A DNA stretch of 34,666 nucleotides, from positions 1 through 34,666 of the forward strand of contig JAJPXU010000071.1 of the NCBI GenBank assembly GCA_021205305.1, read 5' to 3'. Each line of letters begins with the position of its first letter. Positions within the stretch are counted from its first letter, which is position 1. Both the position numbers and the translations under genes were made by a program. The notes under the pieces are model-generated. The model was not told where the DNA came from, searched no databases, and was given only the letters and a program-made list of their open reading frames with translations. This document shows positions 7,593 through 15,602 of this stretch, one piece after another. This DNA is from Lachnospiraceae bacterium (GTDB taxonomy: Bacteria > Bacillota > Clostridia > Lachnospirales > Lachnospiraceae).

Positions 7593-8282
7593 ATGAATCA
7601 ATACATGGAACGAATCTATAACGGCGTGGTAAAAGAGAATCCTTCTCTGGTCCTGATGCTCGGCATGTGCCCTACCCTCGCGGTAACCACTTCCGCCATC
7701 AACGGCCTCGGCATGGGTGTCTCTTCCATGATCGTACTTATTTTTTCAAATATGATTATCTCGGCGCTGCGCAACGTCATCCCGGATGAGGTGCGTCTGC
7801 CGGCATACATCGTCATCACAGCTTCTCTCGTGACCATCGTCGACCTGCTGATGCAGGCTTACACGCCGGGGCTCTATGATTCGCTGGGCATCTACATCCC
7901 GCTGATCGTGGTAAACTGCATCATTCTCGGCCGCGCGGAAGCTTACGCTAATAAGCATACCCCGGATCTCGCCGCTTTTGACGGCATCGGCATGGGCCTG
8001 GGATTTACCATCGCCCTGACGGTGATTGGCCTTGTGCGCGAGCTGGTCGGTGCGGGAACTGCGTTTGGCTTTACCATTCTGCCGGATTCCATACCGCCGA
8101 TTGCCATTTTTGTAAAGGCGCCGGGCGCCTTCCTCGTGATTGCGTTCATCATCGCCGTTATGAACGGCGTACATATCCACACAGAAGCGAACAAAAAGGT
8201 CGAAGGCTGTGACGGCTGCTGCGCAACCTGCTCCGTCAGCCATGATACCAGCTGTTCAGATAAGGAGGCGACGAAAGCATGA
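7593..8282 (+). CDS. rnfE: Rnf subunit E
   Basis: NPSLVLMLGMCPTLAVTTSAINGLGMG; position in operon; Cys-rich C-terminal tail. Confidence 0.94.
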   Translation: MNQYMERIYNGVVKENPSLVLMLGMCPTLAVTTSAINGLGMGVSSMIVLIFSNMIISALRNVIPDEVRLPAYIVITASLVTIVDLLMQAYTPGLYDSLGIYIPLIVVNCIILGRAEAYANKHTPDLAAFDGIGMGLGFTIALTVIGLVRELVGAGTAFGFTILPDSIPPIAIFVKAPGAFLVIAFIIAVMNGVHIHTEANKKVEGCDGCCATCSVSHDTSCSDKEATKA

Positions 8283-8863
8283 ATTCATCCCTGATGTTAA
8301 TTATAATCACGACCGCTCTGGTCAACAACGTCGTCCTGAGCCAGTTCCTGGGCATCTGCTCCTTCCTCGGTGTTTCGAAGCAGATCAAGACTTCAGCCAG
8401 TCTGGGCGCGGCGGTTATCTTTGTCATCACAATTGCCTCCGCTGTGGCGAACCTGCTCTATACGTTTCTCCTGAAACCGCTGGATCTGACTTACCTGAAC
8501 ACCATCGTGTTCATCCTGGTAATCGCGACTCTGGTACAGATTGTAGAAATGTTTTTGAAAAAAGTCGCTCCGCCGCTGTATCAGGCACTCGGCATTTATC
8601 TGCCGCTGATCACTACAAACTGCGCGGTACTCGGCGTAGCCCTGACCAATGTACAGGATGAATACAACTTCCTGGAAAGCATTACCGCAGGCTTTGGCAC
8701 TGGTGTCGGTTACACCATCGCAATCGTCCTGCTGGCAGGAATCCGTGAGCGCATCGACGAATCGGCCATTCCGGCTCCATTCCGCGGAGCTCCGGTCGTC
8801 CTGCTCTCCGCTGCCCTGATGTCCATCGCATTTATGGGATTTAGCAGCCTGTCGCTCGGATGA
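8279..8863 (+). CDS. rnfA: Rnf subunit A
   Basis: NNVVLSQFLGICSFLGVSK, YLPLITTNCAVLG; ATGA overlap with rnfE stop. Confidence 0.95.
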   Translation: MNSSLMLIIITTALVNNVVLSQFLGICSFLGVSKQIKTSASLGAAVIFVITIASAVANLLYTFLLKPLDLTYLNTIVFILVIATLVQIVEMFLKKVAPPLYQALGIYLPLITTNCAVLGVALTNVQDEYNFLESITAGFGTGVGYTIAIVLLAGIRERIDESAIPAPFRGAPVVLLSAALMSIAFMGFSSLSLG

Positions 8864-8891
8864 ATACGGACACAGAAAAAGGAGGTAGCGT

Positions 8892-9680
8892 ATGTATCCA
8901 GTACTTGTCGCCACAGTAGCGGTGGCGGTGATCGGCTTCGTGATGGGGATGCTCCTCATCACAGTCGGCAAAAAATTTAAAGTAGAAGTAGATGAAAAAC
9001 AGCTTGCAGTGCGCGAGTATCTGCCTGGCAACAATTGCGGCGGCTGCGGTTATGCCGGCTGCGACGCGATGGCCGAAGCAATTGTAAAAGGCGAAGCTCC
9101 GGTAAACGGCTGCCCGGTCGGCGGTGCACCCGTGGCGGAAAAAATCAGTCAGGTCATGGGCGTGAGCGCAGGCGACCAGGAAAAAATGGTTGCGTTCGTC
9201 AAATGCTTCGGCACCTGCGAACACACAAAACAGACCAGCAATTATGTCGGCATCCACGACTGTGCCGCGGCAGCAGCAAGCGGTCTTTCTCCATGGGCAT
9301 GTGATTACGGCTGTATGGGGCTTGGAACCTGTGAGAAGGCCTGTCCGTTCGGCGCCATCCATGTCGTAAATGGGGTCGCTGTCGTAGACCGCGATCTCTG
9401 TAAGGCCTGCGGCAAATGCGTAGCGGCCTGCCCGAAGCATCTGATCGAACTGATTCCGGATAAAGCAGCCTATGCGGTGCGCTGCTCCAGCAAGGAGAAA
9501 GGCCCCGCTGTGAAAAAGAGCTGCGATACCGGCTGTATCGGATGCAAGCTCTGCGTCAAGCAGTGTGAGCACGAAGCTATCACAGTGGAGAATAATATCG
9601 CCCACATCGATTACGAGAAATGTGTCGGCTGCGGCAAATGCGCTGAGAAATGCCCGGCAAAGGCAATTACGTTACGATAG
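8892..9680 (+). CDS. rnfB: Rnf subunit B (Fe-S electron transfer subunit)
   Basis: N-terminal TM, CGGCGYAGCDAMAEAI...CP cluster motif, multiple CxxCxxCxxxC ferredoxin motifs; RBS AAAAAGGAGG. Confidence 0.95.
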   Translation: MYPVLVATVAVAVIGFVMGMLLITVGKKFKVEVDEKQLAVREYLPGNNCGGCGYAGCDAMAEAIVKGEAPVNGCPVGGAPVAEKISQVMGVSAGDQEKMVAFVKCFGTCEHTKQTSNYVGIHDCAAAAASGLSPWACDYGCMGLGTCEKACPFGAIHVVNGVAVVDRDLCKACGKCVAACPKHLIELIPDKAAYAVRCSSKEKGPAVKKSCDTGCIGCKLCVKQCEHEAITVENNIAHIDYEKCVGCGKCAEKCPAKAITLR

Positions 9681-9690
9681 TTTCGAATAC

Positions 9691-9842
9691 CGTTCGGAAC
9701 AGTCGCCGCGCAATTTGGTTCCGGCAGCATTGTTCCGAACGAACGATAATCAACTTCAGAATCGAGTAGGAGGCAGCTCATCGGCTCCCACTCGTCCGCG
9801 CTGGCCGCGTCTGGTGTTAGCCAGAATATTCCTTTCGCGGCC
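9691..9842. other. Series of three inverted repeats downstream of rnfB
   Basis: cgttcggaaca(9691-9701)/tgttccgaacg(9731-9741); cgagtaggag(9763-9772)/ctcccactcg(9785-9794, 1 mismatch); ggccgcg(9803-9809)/cgcggcc(9836-9842) with inner ctgg/ccag. Confidence 0.7.
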
Positions 9843-9853
9843 GGGCGCATACA

Positions 9854-9879
9854 AAAAGGCGGCCCATCGGCCGCCTTTT
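9854..9879. terminator. Bidirectional intrinsic terminator between rnfB and EF-G gene
   Basis: aaaaggcggcc-catc-ggccgcctttt perfect 11-bp stem between convergent genes. Confidence 0.85.
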
Positions 9880-9904
9880 CAAATCCATTTCTATATTATT
9901 CCTA

Positions 9905-11977
9905 TCATTCTTCCGCATTCCGCGCTGCGATTTCACGCTCCTGCACATCATTCGGAGCCTGCTCATAGCGGGCAAACTCATAAGTGAAATCCCCGGAACC
10001 GCCGGTCATGGAGCGAAGCTGCGTTGAATATCCGTAAAGCTCAGACATCGGCACATCCGCCTCAACGATCGTATTGCCCTTGTGATCCGGATTCATACCG
10101 AGTACACGGCCGCGTCTCTTGTTCAGGTCGCCCATCACATCACCGGTGAACTTATCCGGAACCGTAACCTTTACGGAAGCGATCGGCTCAAGCAGAACCG
10201 GGCTGGCTTCCATGAAGCCCTTCTTAAATGCCTGGGAAGCTGCAGTCTTAAATGCCATCTCAGAGGAATCTACCGGATGGTAAGATCCATCATAGAGAAC
10301 CGCTTTCACTCCGACTACCGGATATCCGGCAAGAGGTCCCTTCTGGCAGGAATCCGCGATACCCTTCTCTACAGCCGGGAAGTAGTTCTTCGGAACCGCA
10401 CCGCCGACAACCTCCTGGGAGAACTCATACGGCTCATCCAAAGTGTCGAGCGGTGAAAAACGCATCTTTACATGCCCATACTGGCCATGTCCGCCGGACT
10501 GCTTCTTGTACTTGGAATCTACGTCAGAGCTCTTGCGGATGGTCTCGCGAAACGCCACCTTCGGCTTCTCCAGGTTCACATCCACTTTATACTTCGTCAG
10601 CAGACGGCTGATCACGATATCCAGGTGCTGATCGCCAAGGCCATAGAGAAGCGTCTGACGGTTCTCACCATCGTTCACAACCTTCAGGGTCAGATCTTCC
10701 TGCGCCATCTTCATCAGCGCCTGCGCGACCTTATCTTCCTCGCCTCTCACCTTCGGCTCATATCTCTTATAGGTGTATGGAACCGGCGTGTCGATCTTGC
10801 CATAAGCGATCGGAGTCGCCTTGGTCGAAAGCGTATCGCCTGTCGCTGCCTCGATCTTGCCGATCGCACCGATATCTCCGGCATGCAGCTCTTTCACCTC
10901 TATCGGCTTGCTGCCTTCCATCACATACAGCTTACCCACTCGATCTTCTGTCCCCTTGGCGTCGTTATAAAGAGTATCGTCTCCCTTGATTACGCCGGAG
11001 GCAACCTTAATAAACGAATATTTTCCGATAAACGGATCCACCAGCGTCTTCCACACATAAGCAGACTTCGACTTCGAGAAGTCATAGTTCGCCTCGAATA
11101 CTTCCTTTGTCTTCGTATTCACGCCCGCGAATTTCCGCTTCTCCGGAGATGGCATATAGCTCACGATATCATCCAGCAGAATCAGAATGCCCTGCAGATT
11201 CACGCTGGCGCCCATGGTCACCGGTACGATCGAACCGTCGCCCACGTTCGTATGAAGTGCTGCCATAATCTCCGCCTCAGAGAACTCTTCGCCATTGAAA
11301 TAGCGATCCATAAATTCTTCACTGGTCTCAGCGACCGCTTCGATCAGATTTTCACGATATTTCTCTACATACTCCTGCAGATAATCCGGGATCGGGCACT
11401 CCACCTTCTCCTGCTTATTCACATATCTCCGGGCTGCCATCTTCACCACATTCACGTAGCCGACAAACTTCTCATTCTCACGAAACGGCACATGGATCGG
11501 AGCAATCCGCTTGCCGTAAAGCTCGGTCAGAGATTCCACAACCTTACGGTAGCTGGCATTATCAAAATCCATATTTGACACATAGAAGAAGCGTGGAAGC
11601 TTAAACTTCTCGCAGAGATCCCATGCCTTCTGCGTGCCAACCTCTACACCGCTCTTACCATTCACAACAATCACAGCCGCGTCCGCCGCCGCGCAGGCCT
11701 CAACAGCCTCACCGGCGAAATCAAAGTAGCCCGGCGTATCCAGGATATTAATCTTCGTATCACCCCAGATGATCGGTACCATGGAAGTCGTAATGGAAAA
11801 CTTTCTCTTGATCTCCTCTTTATCGTAATCGCTGATGGTATTCCCGTCAGCTACGCTGCCCAATCGGCTCGTGATTCCCGACAGATATGCCATAGCTTCC
11901 ACAAGGCTCGTTTTGCCTGCACCGCCATGTCCGAGAATTACGACGTTCCGGATCTTGTCAGTTGTGTAAACATTCAT
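9905..11977 (-). CDS. Elongation factor G family translational GTPase (EF-G paralog type)
   Basis: P-loop GHGGAGKTSLVEAM, DTPGYFDFAGE; full-length EF-G C-terminal domains; RBS TTGGAGG before ATG 11977. Confidence 0.9.
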   Translation of the reverse strand: MNVYTTDKIRNVVILGHGGAGKTSLVEAMAYLSGITSRLGSVADGNTISDYDKEEIKRKFSITTSMVPIIWGDTKINILDTPGYFDFAGEAVEACAAADAAVIVVNGKSGVEVGTQKAWDLCEKFKLPRFFYVSNMDFDNASYRKVVESLTELYGKRIAPIHVPFRENEKFVGYVNVVKMAARRYVNKQEKVECPIPDYLQEYVEKYRENLIEAVAETSEEFMDRYFNGEEFSEAEIMAALHTNVGDGSIVPVTMGASVNLQGILILLDDIVSYMPSPEKRKFAGVNTKTKEVFEANYDFSKSKSAYVWKTLVDPFIGKYSFIKVASGVIKGDDTLYNDAKGTEDRVGKLYVMEGSKPIEVKELHAGDIGAIGKIEAATGDTLSTKATPIAYGKIDTPVPYTYKRYEPKVRGEEDKVAQALMKMAQEDLTLKVVNDGENRQTLLYGLGDQHLDIVISRLLTKYKVDVNLEKPKVAFRETIRKSSDVDSKYKKQSGGHGQYGHVKMRFSPLDTLDEPYEFSQEVVGGAVPKNYFPAVEKGIADSCQKGPLAGYPVVGVKAVLYDGSYHPVDSSEMAFKTAASQAFKKGFMEASPVLLEPIASVKVTVPDKFTGDVMGDLNKRRGRVLGMNPDHKGNTIVEADVPMSELYGYSTQLRSMTGGSGDFTYEFARYEQAPNDVQEREIAARNAEE

Positions 11978-12061
11978 AATCTTATCCTCCAATAATTTAG
12001 TAATACGGCCCGCCCGACTTCATAAAAATGCTTCAAAAACCGTAGCGGCTCACATAGTTAC

Positions 12062-12090
12062 ATTTTACTAAAAAAATTGGAACAGTTCAA
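12062..12090 (-). promoter_or_regulatory. Sigma-A type promoter for EF-G gene
   Basis: Minus strand TTGAAC-17 nt-TAAAAT. Confidence 0.6.
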
Positions 12091-12182
12091 GCATTTTATT
12101 CAATTTTAACAATTCTTTTTCAACAGCCTATTTCAGCTGCCCAAACGCCTGCCGAATGTGCCGAAAGAAACCGCGGATATAT

Positions 12183-12211
12183 TTGACATTGTCGCATGAA
12201 AATAGTAAAAT
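12183..12211 (+). promoter_or_regulatory. Sigma-A type promoter for tyrA
   Basis: TTGACA-17 nt-TAAAAT, 42 nt upstream of ATG 12253. Confidence 0.7.
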
Positions 12212-12252
12212 TTACTGTGATTTGTTACGTTTATTCAGGAAGGGATAAGATT

Positions 12253-13353
12253 ATGGAACTGCATACATTTGGTTTTATCGGATTGGGACTGATCGGCGGT
12301 TCACTCGCAAAAGCTTTGAGGCGAGCTACACCCGGCTGTCACATCATGGCCTATACAAGGACCGCAAAGACGGTGGAGGAAGCGCTCAGACAGGGCGTCA
12401 TTGACGATATTTGTACTTCACCGGCGGACTCTCAATTTGCAGAGTGCGACTGTATTTTTTTATGCGCACCGGTAGGAAGCAACATCACCGCACTGGAACA
12501 GTTAAAGGATCTCGTCCGCACGGACTGTATCCTGACAGATGTCGGGAGCGTCAAGACAGACATTCACCTGGCAGCAGAGCATCTGGGGCTGAACGGCCGT
12601 TTTATCGGCGGTCATCCCATGACAGGATCTGAAAAATCCGGGCTTGCCTATTCTCAGGCGCATCTGTTTGAGAATTCCTACTATATCATTACCCCCTCTT
12701 TGGGTACCCCCGAAGAATGGGTGGAAACCTACCGTGCATTGGCGTCCTCCATCGGTGCGCTGCCTCTGGTGCTCGACTATCGTCAGCATGATTTTGCCAC
12801 TGCTGCGGTCAGCCATCTCCCACATCTGATCGCCGCCTCCCTGGTGAACACTGTTCATGACCTGGATTCCAAAGACGAACTGATGAAGCTGATTGCTGCG
12901 GGCGGTTTTAAAGACATTACCAGAATCGCCTCCTCTTCTCCGGAAATGTGGGAACATATCTGTATATCGAACGGAGATAATATCATATCGGTCATGGATA
13001 CGTTTATTGATCTGCTGACCGCCTCGCGGGAGGCCATGTACAGCGAGGATGGCGAGTACATCTATAAAATGTTTGAGAAATCACGCGATTACCGGGATTC
13101 TTTCGCGTCAAGCAGTCCGGGCAGTATTAAGAAAACCTATCGGATCTACTGCGACATCGTAGACGAATCCGGTGCAATCTCTACCATAGCTACGCTGCTC
13201 GCCGGCAAAAACATCAGCATCAAAAATATTGGCATCGTACATAGCCGGGAATATGAAGAAGGGGTCCTGCGGATCGAATTTTATGAGGAAATGCCCTCCA
13301 AAGAAGCAGCGAAGGTATTAAGGGATGACGGATACCAGGTCTGGGAGCGGTAA
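12253..13353 (+). CDS. tyrA: Prephenate dehydrogenase with C-terminal ACT-like domain
   Basis: GFIGLGLIGGSLAKAL NAD-binding motif, GGHPMTGSEKSG, ATAAVSHLPHLIAASL; followed by aroA. Confidence 0.92.
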   Translation: MELHTFGFIGLGLIGGSLAKALRRATPGCHIMAYTRTAKTVEEALRQGVIDDICTSPADSQFAECDCIFLCAPVGSNITALEQLKDLVRTDCILTDVGSVKTDIHLAAEHLGLNGRFIGGHPMTGSEKSGLAYSQAHLFENSYYIITPSLGTPEEWVETYRALASSIGALPLVLDYRQHDFATAAVSHLPHLIAASLVNTVHDLDSKDELMKLIAAGGFKDITRIASSSPEMWEHICISNGDNIISVMDTFIDLLTASREAMYSEDGEYIYKMFEKSRDYRDSFASSSPGSIKKTYRIYCDIVDESGAISTIATLLAGKNISIKNIGIVHSREYEEGVLRIEFYEEMPSKEAAKVLRDDGYQVWER

Positions 13354-13389
13354 TTCACTATATTAATAGGAAGGAATCTTTCATTTACT

Positions 13390-14721
13390 ATGATAATCAA
13401 ATATACGGCTCCCCTGCGCGGGGAACTATCCATACCGGGCGATAAATCCATCTCCCACAGAAGCATTATGTTCGGCGCGCTCGCGGATGGCACGACCGAA
13501 GTCACAAATTTTCTGACTGGCGCAGACTGTCTTTCAACGATCGCGTGTTTCCGGCAGATGGGCATTGACATCACACTGAAAGAAGAATCCCGCGGTGCCC
13601 ATGTGCTTGTGCACGGGCGGGGCCTCCACGGGCTTAACGCACCCTCTGACATCCTCGATGCCGGTAACAGCGGAACGACCGTACGTCTTCTTTCCGGAAT
13701 TCTCGCAGGCCAGGCATTCAATTCCACCATCACCGGAGACGCATCGATTCAAAAACGTCCGATGAAGCGCATTATGACGCCGCTTCTTGCTATGAATGCT
13801 GACATTTCCTCCTCACATGGAAATGGCTGCGCGCCGCTTTTGATTCGCGGAAAAAAACTACGCGGCACCCATTATGATTCTCCTGTGGCTTCCGCGCAGG
13901 TGAAGTCCTGCGTCCTGCTGGCGGGATTATACGCGGACAGCGTGACCAGTGTCACAGAACCGGCGGTTTCACGAAATCACTCAGAGCTGATGCTGCGCTA
14001 TTTCGGCGCGGATGTACGAACCGGCACAGATGCGGAAAATACCCCAAAAGATAATGCACATACCGGCTTTACTGTTTCTATCTCCCCTGAGCCTGTCCTT
14101 ACCGGTCAGAAGGTGCGCGTACCGGGAGATATCTCCTCCGCAGCCTATTTCATCGCCGCAGCGCTGCTTGTCCCCGGCTCTGAACTGCTTTTAAAAAATG
14201 TCGGTATCAATCCGACCCGCGACGGCATGCTGCGCGTCTGCAAAGCAATGGGCGCGGATATCACCCTTCTCAACGAAGATCACACTGGTGCGGAGCCCTG
14301 TGCCGACCTGCTCGTGCGCAGCAGCAATTTAAAGGCGGTTGAGATCGGAGGCGACCTGATCCCTACCCTCATAGACGAACTGCCGATTCTGGCCGTTCTG
14401 GCCGCTTTTGCGGACGGTACGACTGTGATTCGGGACGCCGCTGAGCTGCGCGTCAAAGAATCGGACCGCATCACTGTCATGACAGAGAACCTCACCCGCA
14501 TTGGCTGTCCGGTCGAAGCCACACCAGACGGCATGATCATCACCGGAGGAAAATCGCTTCATGGAATGGCAATTGATCCGCACAAAGACCACCGAATCGC
14601 CATGAGTTTCGCTGTAGCTGCGCTCGCCTGCGACGGAGAAATGGACATCCTCGACGCAGATATTGTAAATATCAGCTATCCAGGGTTCTATGAGGATCTG
14701 GAAGCGTTGTGCAGGGAGTAA
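13390..14721 (+). CDS. aroA: 3-phosphoshikimate 1-carboxyvinyltransferase (EPSP synthase)
   Basis: LSIPGDKSISHRSIMFGALADG, LDAGNSGTTVRLLSG, RVKESDRI, DHRIAMSFAVAAL. Confidence 0.95.
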   Translation: MIIKYTAPLRGELSIPGDKSISHRSIMFGALADGTTEVTNFLTGADCLSTIACFRQMGIDITLKEESRGAHVLVHGRGLHGLNAPSDILDAGNSGTTVRLLSGILAGQAFNSTITGDASIQKRPMKRIMTPLLAMNADISSSHGNGCAPLLIRGKKLRGTHYDSPVASAQVKSCVLLAGLYADSVTSVTEPAVSRNHSELMLRYFGADVRTGTDAENTPKDNAHTGFTVSISPEPVLTGQKVRVPGDISSAAYFIAAALLVPGSELLLKNVGINPTRDGMLRVCKAMGADITLLNEDHTGAEPCADLLVRSSNLKAVEIGGDLIPTLIDELPILAVLAAFADGTTVIRDAAELRVKESDRITVMTENLTRIGCPVEATPDGMIITGGKSLHGMAIDPHKDHRIAMSFAVAALACDGEMDILDADIVNISYPGFYEDLEALCRE

Positions 14722-14758
14722 AATTTTTCTTTATAGCCTTCAAATAAATTTACTTTCC

Positions 14759-14787
14759 GGCGGAGATTTTCTCTCCGCCATTTTTTC
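14759..14787 (+). terminator. Intrinsic terminator of aroA
   Basis: ggcggaga-ttttc-tctccgcc followed by attttttctttttttt. Confidence 0.85.
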
Positions 14788-14877
14788 TTTTTTTTAATAT
14801 CTGCTACACATCGAAAACATATTTTCTATGTATAGTTTTACCAATACTTCAGGCAACACAGGGGGAATATGTTATAG

Positions 14878-15480
14878 ATGACCAGTGAAGAATATTATGA
14901 ATTGATTTTACCATATCAGGATGCGCTGAATTTATTGCTTTCCCGGCTCGACGTCCTCAATCATTCGATCTACAGCGACGGAGCATATAAGCCCGTTCAT
15001 ACCGTATATTCCAGAATTAAAAAGCACCAGAGCCTGGACGAAAAACTTCTCCGGCTCAGTCACGAAACAACGCCGGCAAACGCCCGCGAGTACCTGCAGG
15101 ACATTGCCGGTATCCGCGTCGTCTGCTATTTCGAGCAGGACGCCTATCAAATCATTGATGCGTTGAAGAGACAAAACGATCTGATCATAGTCACAGAAAA
15201 AGATTACATACGTCACCCAAAGCCAAATGGCTACCGCAGCTATCACATCATCCTCGGAATTCCGGTCCGTTACCTGGAACTCACCGAATACTATCCGGTC
15301 GAAGTTCAGGTGCGGACGTTAAGCATGGACTTCTGGGCAAGTATGGAGCATCGGATCAACTACAAACAGGATCGCGCGGACAAAGAAAAAGTACGCGCGC
15401 AGCTGCTCAAATACGCTGACACCCTGAAAGACATGGAACAAAGCTTCGAAACTTATAATGAAAACCGGGCCATCTCCTGA
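14878..15480 (+). CDS. GTP pyrophosphokinase family protein (small alarmone synthetase)
   Basis: YSRIKKHQSLDEKL, QDIAGIRVVCYF, HPKPNGYRSYHIIL, EVQVRTLSMDFWASMEH; synthetase-only length of 200 aa. Confidence 0.9.
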   Translation: MTSEEYYELILPYQDALNLLLSRLDVLNHSIYSDGAYKPVHTVYSRIKKHQSLDEKLLRLSHETTPANAREYLQDIAGIRVVCYFEQDAYQIIDALKRQNDLIIVTEKDYIRHPKPNGYRSYHIILGIPVRYLELTEYYPVEVQVRTLSMDFWASMEHRINYKQDRADKEKVRAQLLKYADTLKDMEQSFETYNENRAIS

Positions 15481-15590
15481 TGCGCAGGAGCGCATAAAGT
15501 ATTTTGCAGCTTTGCTGCACGCGCTCCGCGCAACGGATATGGGGATAACTCCCCATATCCGATAAATATGCTTTGCGAAATGGCCCGGTT
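15463..15590. other. Nested multi-hairpin element between convergent alarmone synthetase gene and pnp
   Basis: Outer arms aaccgggccat(15463-15473)/atggcccggtt(15580-15590) enclose gcgcaggagcgc/gcgctccgcgc, tgcagc-ttt-gctgca and cggatatgggg-ataact-ccccatatccg. Confidence 0.8.
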
Positions 15591-15602
15591 CTCTCTTTTC
15601 TT

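Noticed and set aside
10472-11578. 368-aa + ORF opposite the EF-G gene
   Set aside because: Antisense shadow of a strongly supported EF-G CDS.
12054-12065. atagttacattt as another copy of the TTCAG palindrome family
   Set aside because: It is explained by the EF-G promoter -10 region (TAAAATGTAACTAT on minus) and has no palindromic partner.
12100-12118. Possible Rex-like half site (minus strand TTGTTAAAATTGAATAA) upstream of the EF-G gene
   Set aside because: Only one half matches; the second half deviates too much.
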